DNA of 64,000 nucleotides from Codonopsis lanceolata (lineage: Eukaryota > Streptophyta > Magnoliopsida > Asterales > Campanulaceae): positions 106,804,094-106,868,093 of the forward strand of contig CM028377.1 of assembly GCA_013146195.2 (NCBI GenBank). The letters run 5' to 3'. Of the stretch, positions 1-11,620 are shown piece by piece; the first letter of the stretch is position 1, and each line of letters begins with the position of its first letter. The position numbers and the translations under genes are program-made. Below the pieces are notes generated by a model. That model was not told where the DNA came from and searched no databases. It saw nothing but the letters and a program-made list of their open reading frames with translations.

Positions 1-419
1 GATGAATCACCTTGTCGAGCCACGACCTTCCCTTTAAGAACTTGGGGTTTTTTCGCAGAATGTGGAAACATTGACATTAGTAATGTCATTGTTTCTGAGA
101 CCTCGGGATGTGTGGGCGACTCAGCAGGAGGCGGAGTTGATGCTCGGAATCTTCAGCGGGTGAATGGAGGGCTTCGGTTGGTGGGGTTCCTTGTTGGCCA
201 GAAGGACCGCGGCCACTTGAGATCTGCAGGGGTAGATGGGTTGGAACTCGATGCGTCTACGAAAGAAGTAGGGGGCCGGTGCATAAAATCCGGTGAAGAG
301 TGAGAAAAGCCGCGAAAAGTAGTCGAGATTTCAACGAGGCTCGTCGATGTGGCGACCACCGTCGTGGCATAATTGCGGCGGCCGAAGCTTGAGCGGCGAC
401 GAGGGGCCAAAACAGACAA
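1..419 (-). pseudogene. Athila-type post-pol (env-like) ORF, 5' part, runs off window edge
   Basis: Read on the minus strand, this is the Ser/Pro-rich N-terminal part of the ORF that follows pol in Athila-like Ty3/gypsy elements. It is the same reading as the better preserved plus-strand copy at 1459-2815 (shared short motifs DASSSNPSTPA and TRNPTNRS). It lies downstream of an integrase remnant on the same strand (820-1388), which is the normal order pol then post-pol ORF. The C-terminal part is beyond base 1. The role of such ORFs is not established. Frameshifts are present. Confidence 0.55.
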
Positions 420-566
420 CTATTTTCTTTGGGGCCATGGGCGATGGAGGCGAGGCAACAATGGTGGCGAAAACTTTGGAGGGATGAAGAAATCGCCTGA
501 GTTTGATGAAGAAGAAGGGGAGATTGCTTGTTGCTTGATGAGAAAGAGAGATATTAGGGCTAAAAG
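1..566. repeat. Left arm of a ~570 bp inverted repeat
   Basis: The reverse complement of 1-566 matches about 1272-1841 with scattered mismatches and small indels. Bases 1-20 read in reverse complement are found at about 1820-1840, and the segment near 481-560 matches the reverse of 1262-1345. The arms contain the 5' UTR and N-terminus of the Athila post-pol ORF in opposite orientations. The spacer (567-1271) holds pol and intergenic sequence of the minus-strand copy. Confidence 0.8.
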
Positions 567-819
567 CAAATTGAAATTTAAGCAGTTTTTATGTGAGCGG
601 CCTCACTATTACCGCTTATTTGCCCTTTTTCAGAGTCTATACACTTAGCCCCCAATGTAGTTTTTTGCTTTGCCGTCACGAAGAAATTGGATTGCTCTCG
701 GTATCTCTTGCAACACCCATTACATGCGGACTCTTGTCCTGCATGCGGACTCTTAATCTGGCTGTGACATCAAACTTAAAGCAACATTAAATGGAAAAAA
801 AAAAAAACATTGGGTTGCC
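567..819. other. Spacer part of inverted repeat; no gene
   Basis: AT-rich sequence between the minus-strand pol remnant and its post-pol ORF. It includes an A-rich run at 793-808. I see no conserved coding sequence here. Confidence 0.5.
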
Positions 820-1388
820 TCCCGATTAAGCGCCGCTATTTGACGATGCCGTAGCCCAGCTGACCCGATGCTACCCTCGATATTACTCATAAATTGGGTA
901 GGCCGAGCGTGATTTCTTGACGGTCTCAGGCACATCAAAATTCTCAAAATAAGATTTCAATCGAACCCGTTGACCTTGAAAACTTTTAAGTATCTGGACT
1001 ACGAATTTCAAAAACTCCATTGGTCAAAACACTCACAATCACATATGGGCCGATCCATCACAGACCTCGATTTTCACGGCATCGGTTTTAGGCGTGAGTT
1101 GAGCAATGATACTTTTTGTCCCAGCTGCAAAACTTTTTAAATGAATCAACTTTGTCATGAAGCTTCTTGAATGCGCTCTTTGTAAAACCGTGCACTATCA
1201 TAGGCTTCCAATCGCAACTCATCTAATTCTTGTAGTTGCGGCTTCCTTTCGAAGACCCGACCCGCATTGTAGCTTTTAGCCACTAATATCTCTCTTCTCG
1301 TCAAGCGGCGCAATCTCCCTTCTTCTTCATCAAAGCATGCGATTTCTTCATCCCTCCAAGTTTTCGGCCACCATTGTTGCGTCTCCAT
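820..1388 (-). pseudogene. Athila-like integrase C-terminal remnant and pol/post-pol junction
   Basis: The minus strand encodes a degenerate stretch matching the integrase C-terminus of Athila/Tat-type Ty3/gypsy elements: a QLQELDELRLEAYDSARFYKE-like helix, then a decayed GQKVSLLNSRLK-like segment and a KVFKVNG-like tail. It is followed at 878-820 by the non-coding block seen at the pol/post-pol junction of this group, ending in GGGAGGCAACCCAATG. Frameshifts and stops make it non-functional. The integrase reading breaks at about 1262-1275, where the plus-strand post-pol region begins, which marks the inversion junction. Confidence 0.65.
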
Positions 1389-1841
1389 CAGCCGTGGCCC
1401 CCAGAAAATAGTTGCTCGGTTTTGCGCCCCGTAAATCGCCGTTCAAGTCGAAATTAAATTGCTTTCGCAATTATGCCACGGCGGGTGGGCGTCACATCGG
1501 CGAACTTTGTTGAAATCTCGACTACTTCTTCTTCTGGCGGCTTCTTCTCACTCTTCACCGGATTCTTATGCGCCGCCGGCCTCCCCTACTTCTTCAGACG
1601 CATCGAGTTCCAACCCATCTACCCCGGCATCTCACGTGGCCGGTCCTTCGCGTCAACAAGGAACCCCACCAACCGAAGCTTCTCCGCATTCACCTGTGGA
1701 AGATTCAGAGCATCAACCTCGGTCTGGGTTGAGTCGCCCACACATCGAAGGCCCAGGAAGCAATGACATTACGATGTCAATGTTTCCACGCGAAAAAAGG
1801 GTTCTTAAAGGGAAGGCAGTGCTCGACAAGGTGATTCATCG
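1272..1841. repeat. Right arm of the ~570 bp inverted repeat
   Basis: This is the partner of 1-566 in opposite orientation. It contains the leader and Ser/Pro-rich N-terminus of the plus-strand Athila post-pol ORF. Differences between the arms, such as short indels in the Pro/Ser-rich segment, show that they diverged after duplication or came from two related elements. Confidence 0.8.
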
Positions 1842-2815
1842 AGGGAATTGCTAGCTTTCAACACCAAGCGTCCATCAGCGCGGCCAGGCCACGACATTTT
1901 GCTCGCCGGATCATTGCGAGTAAAACCTTCATCTACCTACTTTAAACGCTTTGAATTTGTCGCGAGTGCCGGTTTTATGCGTAATGTAGGCTGGGACAAT
2001 TTCTGGGTTTTAGACTTTCCTGCATTTGATGAGCTTACTCGCGAATTCTATTGTACTTTTGTTTTCAATACCGAGAAAACTTTTTCTCGGATACCCCAAA
2101 TCGATACGATTTCGCTTTAATGGGGAAGGTATTTAATATGTCTTTGAATGCATTTAATGATGCATTGCGTTTTTTGTCTGGCCCTGTTCCCCGATCAGAA
2201 AGAGAAATTTCGTTTTGTGAATATTGTGAGCCTTTCAATCTTGATAATTTGGCATACTATTTCGAGCGACGAGGCCGTATAATCGATCGCTCGAAAAGTA
2301 TGATATAAAGACCATGTTTTGCAAATAATACAAATTTGGCATGCAGTCGTAAAGATGGCTCCAATATTTGTACAAAACCGAATTGTTTTTTTGTGGTGTA
2401 TGATAAATAGAAAAAAGTGAATCTTGGTTATTGGCTAGCGAGCCAATTTGTTGCGTATTGAAAAAAAACCCGACCATTGAGTCTTGGATCGCTGATAACC
2501 ACGTTAGCGGTGAATTTGGGTGTTTTAAATTTGCAACAGCATGATTTGAATGTGGCATGTGAGTGTGAACCGTTGGACATTAAGTGTTTGTATAGAATGG
2601 GTCTTTTGAAATTTGTTGATGAAGGATTCTCCTGGGTGTGTCACACCGGATCATGCAGGTACCGGTCCCGATCCGAATTGCGAGACTCTGCGAGTCTGCG
2701 GCTCGATGCCAACGGTATAGATGAAAACCAGCGGCATCTGCAGGCCATGTTGCTGGCATACTTCGATTTTGTTGGTTTTCGTCCCCCGCCGCCTCCTCCT
2801 CCTCCATCCGCATAA
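1459..2815 (+). pseudogene. Athila-type post-pol ORF (putative plant transposon protein domain), frameshifted
   Basis: Fragments in changing frames make up a plant-transposon-protein-like ORF. They are a Ser/Pro-rich N-terminus (1473-1850), a block with FKRFEFVASAGF and GWDNFWVLDFPAFDELTREFY (about 1848-2110), a block with GKVFNMSLNAFNDALRFLSG (about 2118-2300), and a C-terminal part from about 2477 that ends in a polyproline run before the stop at 2815. The shift near 2095-2120 and the loss around 2290-2480 break the frame. The downstream GGGGACAATGCCCAGTTTTG-type spacer and LTR support an Athila-like element. The domain match is from memory of the family and was not searched. Confidence 0.6.
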
Positions 2816-4400
2816 TTAGGGAAGTTCTTCTCCCTTTTTATTTTCGTACTTATTGGTTCATTGGGGACAATGCCCAGTTTTGGTGTGGGGGGGGGGTAAT
2901 TTTGACTGTTGACAATTTTGGATGTTGGTGATTTTGGATTTTGGTAAATCTTGAATGCATGTTTTTATTTTTTGTTGTTGGGAATTTTTGTTGGCTGTGA
3001 AGATATGATTCATGATTTTTGATGTTGTTTGGGTTGTTTGAGATTTTAATGTGCATTATCATGGTTAAAGTGGAATTTTTGATTTGTGATGGAATTTTAA
3101 TTGAAATGTTTTTGTTTTAAGTTACTTGCATGTTGTCAGAAAATGTTTCTTCAGCCTTTGGATATGCATGTGTGGACTTATAGCCATGTTAAGTGAAGAT
3201 TTTGGGCCACTTTTTGGAGCATTCAGTTCATTTTGCTCTCATTTCTTCCTGTGTGTTTACTCGCATTCGGATGTCAATTCCAGAACTTGCATGTTGTGTA
3301 CATTTCAAGGTCACATAATGGGTTTATGCACTAACGTGATTAAGGCACTTAGGAAAAACCAATTTTAGCTATCTTTTTGCTATCCTACCTGTTAATATTA
3401 CCCCCTAGTTAACCCCTTTGAGCCTCACCTAATTTTTTGACTAAGCCAAATTTAATTGAACCTTAGCCTTTTTAACTTTCTCTTGACCAATGCCAAGAAT
3501 TGTGGGATTTGCATGTGCATTATAGACTTACTGCAGTTTGTGAGTTGGGAATTAGATGAAGTATGTTCTGCTTAGTCCAAGAAAACGAGATGTTTGATTT
3601 TGCGTTGAATGAAGTTCTGCTTTGAAGTATGCCAAATAAGAGTTTCATGTTATTCAATGACTGTAAAAGTACAGCCAAACAAAAGTAGTGGCAGCAGGCC
3701 AAGAAAAAAAAAAGAAAAAAAAAAAAAGAAATCAGAAAAAAAAAAGAAGAAAGAGAAAAGAGACTGAAAGTTTGAAACAGTGAATTAAGTGGCCTAGAAA
3801 AGCAAAATTAGTGCAGAAACATTACTTCCTAATTTCAGATAGGTAGAAGTGCTGTGACTGAGGAATGGAGCTTCATCAGATTTTTTTTATTGGTGACAGT
3901 TAAGCTGAGATGTAATGTGTAGTTCTGCAATTTCATTGGCATTTTTCACCTTATATCCTTATACCATACCTTTTTAACCCTTAGCCCCATTACAACCGTA
4001 AAAAGACCTTTTGATTAGTGCATTAAACCCATACTTAGTGATGGCGATTTGATCAACATGCAAGCTTATGGTAATTACATTCCGTGCTGTTGAGTCGAGT
4101 GTTTACATACATATCCTTATTAAAACACGTGAGTGACTGAGTGTATCCGTGAGGATAGTCGAGACATGTATATGTGAAGGTTGAAGATTTATTTTTGGAA
4201 ACATGTTAGTTACTTTAGATGGCACATTTTAAAGAATTCCATTATTTTGATTGAATTTTAATTTTTCCTATGGTCATGCACATTGAAATACTTGCATCCA
4301 AGTAAAATCATGTCTTCATAAGTTGTTCAGGTAAAAACATGCATTCTTGTCTGGTTTGGAGATGCTTGAGGACAAGCATCGGTTCGGTGTGGGGGAATTT
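2816..4400 (+). other. Athila-type 3' non-coding spacer with polypurine tract
   Basis: About 1.6 kb of T/G-rich non-coding sequence between the post-pol ORF and the LTR. It carries two landmark strings of this group: the GGGGACAATGCCCAGTTTTG block with a long G run (2871-2896), and the GAGGACAAGCATCGGTTCGG block followed by GTGTGGGGGAATTT, the likely polypurine tract, ending at about 4400. An A-rich run lies at 3703-3752. No ORF of note. Confidence 0.6.
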
Positions 4401-5798
4401 TGATGGGAACCCAAAAGTGTGATAAAATTAGTCGGTTTTATGATTATTTTAGAGCAAAACATTACACTTTTGGTTGATTTTTGTGTTGATCATGATGTAG
4501 GTATACAGGCAGCTGCAACTGAGGGAAGTGCTGGATTCAGGCCAAGAGGAAAATTTGGGAGGTCGCATGGGCACATGATATCCACAGTTTCGGAGCTGAG
4601 CTGGGGCTAGTCACTGAAGTTTCGAGCAGACCTTTTAGACAGTTAGACAATACAGTTATTTCTGTCTAAATTCAGTTTATGTATTGAATGAAAATGCTAA
4701 TGTGCAAGTAGTGGGAGGTTTTGAGAAGTTATTGGTAGTTTTAAAACTACCAAGTAGTGGTGTAAGTGGGAGACAAGAGTCATATTTATGTATGGATTTT
4801 CTGAACAGTGTGGGGATTGATTCGGCCAGGAGGAAGAAAAACATTCAGTCAGTAACCTTGGAGAAAAACAATGAGAAACAATTGTTAGGAGCAAAAAGTG
4901 AGAAACTTGTATTTTTCTTTGGAAGTTCAGAACTGCTGGGAACAAAACTCTTGTTATTTTTGTAAGTTATTTTAATTAATGATGTTTAGTAGTTAGCTTA
5001 CTTCTTCCAGTCAATGAGAGATTAATTCTCAAGCCTTTTTATTTTTGTGAGATCTAATTGATCTTATTCTTGTGTGGGTTTTGAATATTTATTTGTTCTC
5101 TCCGTTTAACACGTTGGAAGAATATTGTGTCTCATTAATGTTTAATGGCCAGAATATTAATTAGTATAATATTCTAAAGCTAGTTAACACCGTTGATCCG
5201 TAATTGTCCTCGGCTTTAACAAAGTGGCAAGTAATACACCTTTTAGGCATCACAAGCATAATCGGACCGTATTACGGGAACAAATAATCATCGTTACATG
5301 CTATTGCTTGAATATGCGTGGCTTTGAATCGGGTCTCTCGTTTCTTAATGCAACCGAGTTATTAAATCTTACGAGCGTCTCGGAGGTTGTAACTCGGTTA
5401 GACGGTAATGCGGCGTCTCTTAATTATCAATACGGTAAGGAGAGATTGAGTGTTAGGCGTTCGTCGACACTTTTAACCGGTTTATTTAAAATCCTACAAG
5501 ATATCTTTGCATCGATGATCAGAAATAAAATGCGAGATGAAATTGACTCATTGACTGGATTTAATTTTATTGAGTTAAATTAATTGTTAATCTGATAAGC
5601 TTAGTTACATTAGTTTTTAGTAATTAGTTTTGAAGTTATTCGTAGTTAATTAAAAATATAAATTTGTGTTCAACTGTTGACTCATAAAATTCTAAAAAGA
5701 AATAATTTCGACGTTCCCTGCGGATACGATCCCAACTTACCTTATACTCATTATTAAGGAAGGAGGAAAAATTAATTTTGACGATTTGACATTCGTCA
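4401..5798 (+). mobile_element. 3' LTR of Athila-like retrotransposon (about 1.4 kb)
   Basis: It starts with TGATGGGAAC right after the polypurine tract and ends with CATTCGTCA, giving the usual TG...CA boundaries. Near its end it contains TTCGACGTTCCCTGCGGATA, a string typical of plant Ty3/gypsy LTR ends. The length fits Athila LTRs. A 119-codon open frame at 5224-5583 lies inside the LTR. Nothing marks it as a protein gene and I treat it as chance. The 5' LTR and most internal sequence are not in the window. Confidence 0.6.
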
Positions 5799-6300
5799 AA
5801 TTTTTACTCTTTAATTTACGACCAAAGAACACAGTAATGTACTATACAACCTAAAAATCAACATAAAGTCCCCATGTAATGTACTTCAACAAATACCTTG
5901 ATCAGAAAAACCAGCATATGCTAGTCTTTATCTTTGTCTAAGCACTTCACAACCTAAAAATCAACAGGTCTTTAAGAATCTGATTTACTAAATGGAGATA
6001 AAGTGTTTCTGGGTGGAAAACGGGGAACTAGAAAAATAAGGGGGAACTGAGTGATAGTGCGTTCACATAGAATGATAGTGTGCAAATGAATCTGTTATGC
6101 AATTACTGATAGTTTTAGTCTTGTTAATCTTGCTAGTACTACCTTGCTTGAAAAATTGAGTTTGCCCGTCTTTCATCATCCCATACCTTATAATTGCAAA
6201 GGCCTAATTTTGGTGGAGAGGTAGAGGTGATTGCACAGGTGTAGGTTTCATTCAGCGTTGGCAATGGAAGCTATGCACTATGGACACTTGTTGTTAGGCT
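5799..6300. other. No gene recognised
   Basis: AT-rich sequence between two retrotransposon remnants. A short phrase ending in CTAAAAATCAACA occurs twice (about 5850-5862 and 5955-5967). No conserved ORF or terminal repeat was found. Confidence 0.4.
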
Positions 6301-6740
6301 CACCATGGAGACATAGTCGTCATGTTAAGCATGATATCTACAAGAATTGGTATTTATTCAAGTTCAATCAAAAGAAAATCACTGTTGCAAGAGGTTTATG
6401 AAGATTTGGTGAAAAAGAGAGATTTAAAAAAGAGAGAATTGAGAGAGAGAATTGCGAGGGAGGAGAATGAAAAAGAGTTTGAGGGAGAAAGGGTAGGGAG
6501 AGAGAGGAGAATAAGAGAAAATAAAAAGTGGTTTGAGAAGAATTGAAGCTATTGCATACATATGAAGACCCGTTAGACTTCGAAGTGCCAACTCAGTTTG
6601 TATCTTGGTTCATCAAGCGGCTTATCAACGATCACTTCTTCTAAACTTAATGGACATATTGAATGGACCTCGTCTCGAGAGAAAACCATCGCGTTGCAAG
6701 CATAGATTCGAGGACGAATAGTTTTCAAGAAGATGGGAAT
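6301..6740 (+). mobile_element. Internal 3' end of a second LTR retrotransposon
   Basis: It includes a 74-codon, Lys/Glu/Arg-rich open frame (6322-6546) with a coiled-coil-like heptad look. Then comes a decayed stretch ending in ATTCGAGGACGAATAGTTTT and AAGAAGATGGGAATGATG (about 6706-6740). That phrase is typical of the region just before the 3' LTR in plant Ty3/gypsy elements and probably includes the polypurine tract. The charged ORF cannot be assigned a function. Confidence 0.45.
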
Positions 6741-7700
6741 GATGTGATCCTAGGGTCCAAGAATTGTGCTTTACATGTTTGTGGGTTTGTCTTTCAAGGT
6801 TCGAAGACATCTAGTCCCAAGATCCAAATTGCGTGTGCATTCTTGAAGCATTTGGGGCACAAACGGATTATTAATGGACTTGGAGGGACATCCAACTAAG
6901 TGGTTAAGACTTCCAGGGATCCATGTGTCAAAGTTGCAAACTTCTGCACGATGGCGTTAAATTAGCACATTGGGATGCATTAAAATTCCAGGCCAGATTA
7001 AGCGCACACGTCCAGCAAGTGACGCGCTCAAACTCGACTTTGCCCTAAGACGTGAAATTTTTGATTTTTGTGCTTTTCCTTTTTGGACTTGGTTTTAATG
7101 TTTCCTAATCTAATTGTTTTTGCCCAAGACATTTTAGGTATTCTTTTTAGGGTTTTTAGCCTATATAAAGGCATCCCAAATTGAAATTGATAGTTTAAAA
7201 ATGTTATAAAATTGATTGAATTAATTTCAATTGTTCACATATATTGTTAGTTTGAGAAATTCCATGGATTAGGGTTTCTTGTTTGTGCAATCTTATCAGG
7301 TTTTTTCTTGACTTGCAAACTTGTGAGTGATTGTATGCTTTTGGTTCCTAATCAATTGTGATTAGTAGGTAGAAGGTGCACCCCAAGGTTCTAGGGATCT
7401 TATCAGGTTTGTTCTTGAGTTGCACACTTGAGGGTGATCATGTGCTTTTGGTTCCTAATCAATTGTGATTAGTGGGTTGAAGGTGCACCCCAAGGTTCTA
7501 GGGATTGGTATATCCGTTCTAGCCTTCTAGGGTTGAGGGAAACTCAATTATCTATCTTTTTCTAAGTAGATTATTTGTTTGTTGGTCGTTTCCGCATTCG
7601 TTCGTTTTCAAAGTTGGTTCTTATTAGCAGCAGTTCTTATGTTCACATCACAGGAGATTTGGAATGTGGCGAAGAAGGGGGACTTGCAGCGGAGATGATA
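6738..7700 (+). mobile_element. LTR of second retrotransposon family (boundaries approximate)
   Basis: It begins TGATGTGATCC after the purine tract and has a TATA-like CTATATAAAGG at 7161-7171 followed by the transcribed part. A related copy lies in the opposite orientation at about 16780-17330, sharing GGTTCCTAATCAATTG, AAGGTGCA(C/T)(C/T)CCAAGGTTCTAG and GTTCGTT(G/T)TCAAAG-like strings. The 3' end was not fixed; it is near 7640-7700. Confidence 0.5.
7291..7504 (+). repeat. Tandem duplication, 2 x 107 bp, inside the LTR
   Basis: TCTTATCAGG starts at 7291 and again at 7398. The following 107 bases are repeated with few changes, ending each time in CCCCAAGGTTCTAGGGAT. The inverted relative at 16780-17330 has only one unit, so the duplication is specific to this copy. 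Confidence 0.85.
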
Positions 7701-7913
7701 ATGATGGCTAGAATTTGTTTGATGTTGAAGAAGAAGATTACACTACTTAAATGGTTGGCAAACTACTAGGATGGCCACTCTAAGTTAAAGAAAAAGGAAT
7801 AATATGCAACTTCAATACCATAAAAAGCCATAAATATCACATCAAGAGTTCAGGTAATGATCAAATTAGAATCTGGCAGCCTTGTTGAAGAAGCCAGGCA
7901 CAAGGAAGTATAC
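7701..7913. other. No gene recognised; intron side of TPR exon 9
   Basis: Sequence between the LTR remnant and TPR exon 9. Downstream of exon 9 in the sense of the TPR gene, the family would be expected to continue with another TPR exon. I did not find it here or further left. Confidence 0.4.
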
Positions 7914-7970
7914 CTGAGCAAGACGCCGCATTCTCTTGGTGCATGTAAGGGACTCTCCCAGCCCAGTTTC
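7914..7970 (-). CDS. TPR gene exon 9 (last one found)
   Basis: 57 bases, 19 codons, ETGLGESLTCTKRMRRLAQ. Acceptor CTGTATAG|GAAA, donor CTCAG|gtatac. In the family the protein continues for more than 100 residues beyond this point. Those exons are left of the window or lost behind the retrotransposons at 1-7700. Confidence 0.8.
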
Positions 7971-8285
7971 CTATACAGTAAAACCAAGCTCAGAAGGGAA
8001 ACTGAAAAAATTAATACTCTCTAATCCAGAAAAGGAGTCCTAATCTGAAAATCAAACATCCCCGTCAGATTAATACCCTTGAAAATATTTGTTATAACAA
8101 TGTCATTTGCTGTATCCAACTTAAGTATTTCACATATGAAGGGTAAATTTAGAAATTCATGAAGTTATTGCTTCAAATAGGAACCTCTAATGGAAAACCT
8201 TAAAAAAGAAAGATGGATTCCTTTGGTGTAATGGGGAAATAACTGCAATGACCTAAGCACTATGTTAAATAACACAATAATGCAC

Positions 8286-8345
8286 CTCAAGTATTCGAAT
8301 GGAATCCAGGATGAGGGCTTCAGAGTCCTTACCTTCTCCTTGGAG
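8286..8345 (-). CDS. TPR gene exon 8
   Basis: 60 bases, 20 codons, LQGEGKDSEALILDSIRILE. Acceptor GGTGTTGCAG|CTCC, donor GAG|gtgcat. It continues the TPR begun in exon 7 and leads in phase 0 into exon 9. Confidence 0.8.
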
Positions 8346-8590
8346 CTGCAACACCTGAAACTCCAGAATAAATTTCCATATCATTCAAACATAATCGAAA
8401 TAAAAAATAAAATTAACTTAATGCCCAGTGAAAGAAATGACAAAACCAGTTTCAGCAGGGTGTTTGAAACAATACGTTGACATAACCCCAAATGCCTCTA
8501 ACTAAATTGAGCTAATAACCACACAGGGGAAGTAAGACTGGGTCCACATCCAGCATCTCTGTATATGCAGGTATAGGCTGAGAGTTTCAT
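8346..8590. other. Intron sequence between TPR exon 8 and the Mutator-like element
   Basis: No ORF, repeat or signal recognised apart from the exon 8 acceptor at its left edge. Confidence 0.4.
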
Positions 8591-8697
8591 GGGTAATTTC
8601 GTCATTTCCTTTTTTTTTTTGATAAGTAAGTATAATATTAAAAGCATCAAAAGAGGTGATGCGTCCTTTGTACACTAGAGGTATACCAAACCAAACA

Positions 8698-9604
8698 TTA
8701 ATCAGTGTCTAATCTATTTACAAGATCTACAAATTCAGTGTTGGATCTAGGCAAAGAAAGGTCAGTCTCGAAACACCAAAAATAAAGAGTGCGCAACAAC
8801 AAATTCTTCAAATCCAAGACTGACATTTCCACATTCTCGAAAGCCCTGCGATTTCTTTCCTTCCATAGAACCCAACACACTCCCAAAGAGCTGTCCCCAA
8901 ATACGACTTCTCCTCTTTCTATACCCGCAAACCAGCTTCTTACATGATCAATCATCGAACTCGACATGACCCAATTCATCCTGAACATTCCCAACACAAA
9001 ATACCAAAGCTCTAAAGCCACTTGGCAATGCAGAAGCAAATGATTAACACTCTCCTCACTATCCTTGCACAAATAACACCTGTTGACAAGAACCATATTA
9101 CGTTTCCGCAAATTGTCCACGGTTAGAATAGCTTCAAGAGTCGCTTCCCACATGAAAAAAGCCACTCGCTTAGGGGCCTTGGACTTCCAGATCGCTCTCC
9201 ATGGGAAAGAAGTTCTACCACAGTTGAGAAGCTTGAGATAATACGAGTTTACTGAGAAAAGAGGGCCCCTTTCCCTTTCCAAACCACTTGGTCCTCCACC
9301 CTATCCATCTTCTGCTCTTGAAGCCTCCTAAAAACTGCACAATAGACTCAACTTCCCAATCCTGAAAATTCCTTCTGAAAGTGGGATTCCAGGTATGATT
9401 GCCTTCTACCAAGGAGTAGATAGAGCTAACTCTACAACCCTTATCCATGGATAGCTCGTATAAAATCTGGAACTCTTCCTTCAAACAATTTTCCCCACAC
9501 CACCTATCTTCCCATAATCTTACCGAGTTCCCATTACCAACCTCAAAAGCAATGAGCCTTTCAAAAGAGTTCCACCCTTTCCTTATTCCACGCCGGACTC
9601 CCAC
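8698..9604 (-). pseudogene. LINE A zf-RVT and linker
   Basis: 9604-9215 carries the post-RT region (FEVGNGNSVRLWEDRWCG). 9282-8698, in another frame, carries the zf-RVT domain: KAPKRVAFFMWEA, NRCYLCKDSEE and NHLLLHC, with its Cys/Cys/His/Cys pattern intact. Typical C-terminus of plant LINE ORF2. Confidence 0.85.
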
Positions 9605-9668
9605 CCATAAGGAGAATTGACCTCATTAGGGAACCAACAATGAGCCCCTTCTCCATACTTGCAAACCA

Positions 9669-11336
9669 CTACTTGTCTCCAAAAGCTTCCTTATTTGTGA
9701 GATACCTCCACAGCCATTTTCCCAACAAAGCCTCATTAAATAATTTTAGTCTTCTAACATTCAACCCCCCTTCTTGGATCCTAGCACACACCTTTTCCCA
9801 CTTTACTAAATGATACTTGTGCCCATCATGCCCTTCCCACAAGAAATCTCTTTCCAACTTTTCTAATCTTTGCCTTATTGAGACCGGAATCACAAATAGC
9901 GATAAGAAATAAGTCGGTAAGTTAGCAAGAGTGTTCTTGATTAAGACTAATCTCCCCCTTGGATAGAAGTTGGCGCTTCCACCACGCCAATCTCGCTCGA
10001 GCGCTTGCGACCACTGGGTTCCTACAACGCGCCTACTCTTGGACTGTGCACCTATGGGAAGACCAAGGTAATAGGCGGGAAGAAAGGCAGATTTACACCC
10101 AAAAATTCAGCAAGATCCCCTACATTTTCCACTGCCCCTCTTGGAATTATTTCACTCTTTGAAATGTTAATTCGTAATCCTGAAACTGCTTGAAAGAATA
10201 ATAATACCAAGCGAAGGTGACCAGTGAGCCTTATCGCATCGCAAAAGACTAAAGTATCATCTGCGAAGAGAAGGTGTGATACCGTCACCTCCCTCTCCCC
10301 TCTCCTCCCCACCGAAAACCTCTAATAAAACCTTCCATCACAGCTCGCTCTATCAACCTACTAAGAGCCTCCATAACTACGATAAGCGAAAGGGGACAAT
10401 GGGTCACCTTGTCGCGGACCTCTAGAGCTGGAAAAGAATCCGATGGTTCCCCATTCACCAAAGCAGAGCGAACCGTAGAAATACAGAATCTAATCCATTG
10501 GATCCACTTGCTACGAAACCCATCCTTTCCAACAAATAAAGCAAAAATCCCAGTTCACATTATCATACGCTTTCTCTATGTCCAGCTTGCACAACAACCA
10601 CGGAACTCCGCTCTTCAACCTATCATCCACCACTTCATTGGCGATAAAAGCGCATCCAATATCTGTCTATCCTTCACAAAGGCATGCTGCGACTCGAAAT
10701 TATACCACCCATAACCCTCTTCATGCGTTGGGCTAACACTTTGGATATCAACTTATAGATGCCACCAACTAGGCGATCGGCGAAAATCTTTCAAATCATT
10801 GGCTCCACTCTTTTTCGGGATCAAAGCTATGAAAGCGGCATTAAGGCTTTTCTCGAATCTCATCACGGAATGAAAAACTGAAATACCTCCATAATATCCC
10901 TTTGATCACTTCCAATCTTTGAAAGAACGCGCCATAGAAAACCCGTCGAGGCCACGGTGCTTTATCTCCCTCCATCTTGCGAAGAACATTTGCCACTTCC
11001 TCCATCGAAAAAGGACACTCCAAGGCTGCTGAATCATCGGCGATACTATCAAAAGCCACCCCATCAAATTAGGTCTCCAACCCCATTCTCTTCAAGCGGT
11101 GCCTAAAAAATTCATGATGCCGGCTCTAATCTACGCCTCATCCTCTAGCGCACACCTTCGATCTTGGCAGACTTAATTTTTTTTCGCTCCACGTATCTTT
11201 GCCATTCTATGAAAGAACTTGGTGTTATTATCCCCTCCTTTAACCACTGAACCCGCGACTTCGGCGCCAACAAATCTCTTCGCGAATAAGAAGGCTCCTC
11301 GACTCTGATTAAGCTGCACCCTAAGGGATTCTTCAT
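9669..11336 (-). pseudogene. LINE A reverse transcriptase remnant
   Basis: Fragments in several frames: VQWLKEGI near 11250, MEEVANVLRKMEGDKAP near 11000, LLFADDTLVFCD with the catalytic ADD at about 10270, a region ending at the SKSEII motif, and LERDFLWEG with VRRLKLFNEALLGKWLWRYL at 9893-9669. The order matches L1-type RT. Multiple stops and shifts make it inactive. Confidence 0.8.
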
Positions 11337-11620
11337 CCTCGGTCAATGTACCAACCCACCTTTCTCGTCCATTCTGCGCACCTCTTCCGATATAGATTTG
11401 ATTTTAAACTCCACCACGCAGAAGATCTCTCTATTCCAAACCTTTAAGTCCTCCTTAAGCAATTTCGGTTTCTAGCTAATCGGAAACTTGGATCACCTTC
11501 CACCCCATAAGAGGCCCATCTAGCCTTCACCCAATCGAGAACCGGGTTCTTTTAGCCACATGTTTTCAAACCGAAAAGGAGTTCTCCTTTTTGAAAAACC
11601 ATCACACTCAGTAAAGGCAC

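Noticed and set aside
5224..5583. 119-codon frame in the Athila-like LTR as a gene
   Set aside because: It lies wholly within the LTR and shows no domain.
6322..6546. Charged 74-codon frame as a host gene
   Set aside because: Low complexity and located just before a retrotransposon polypurine-tract-like phrase.
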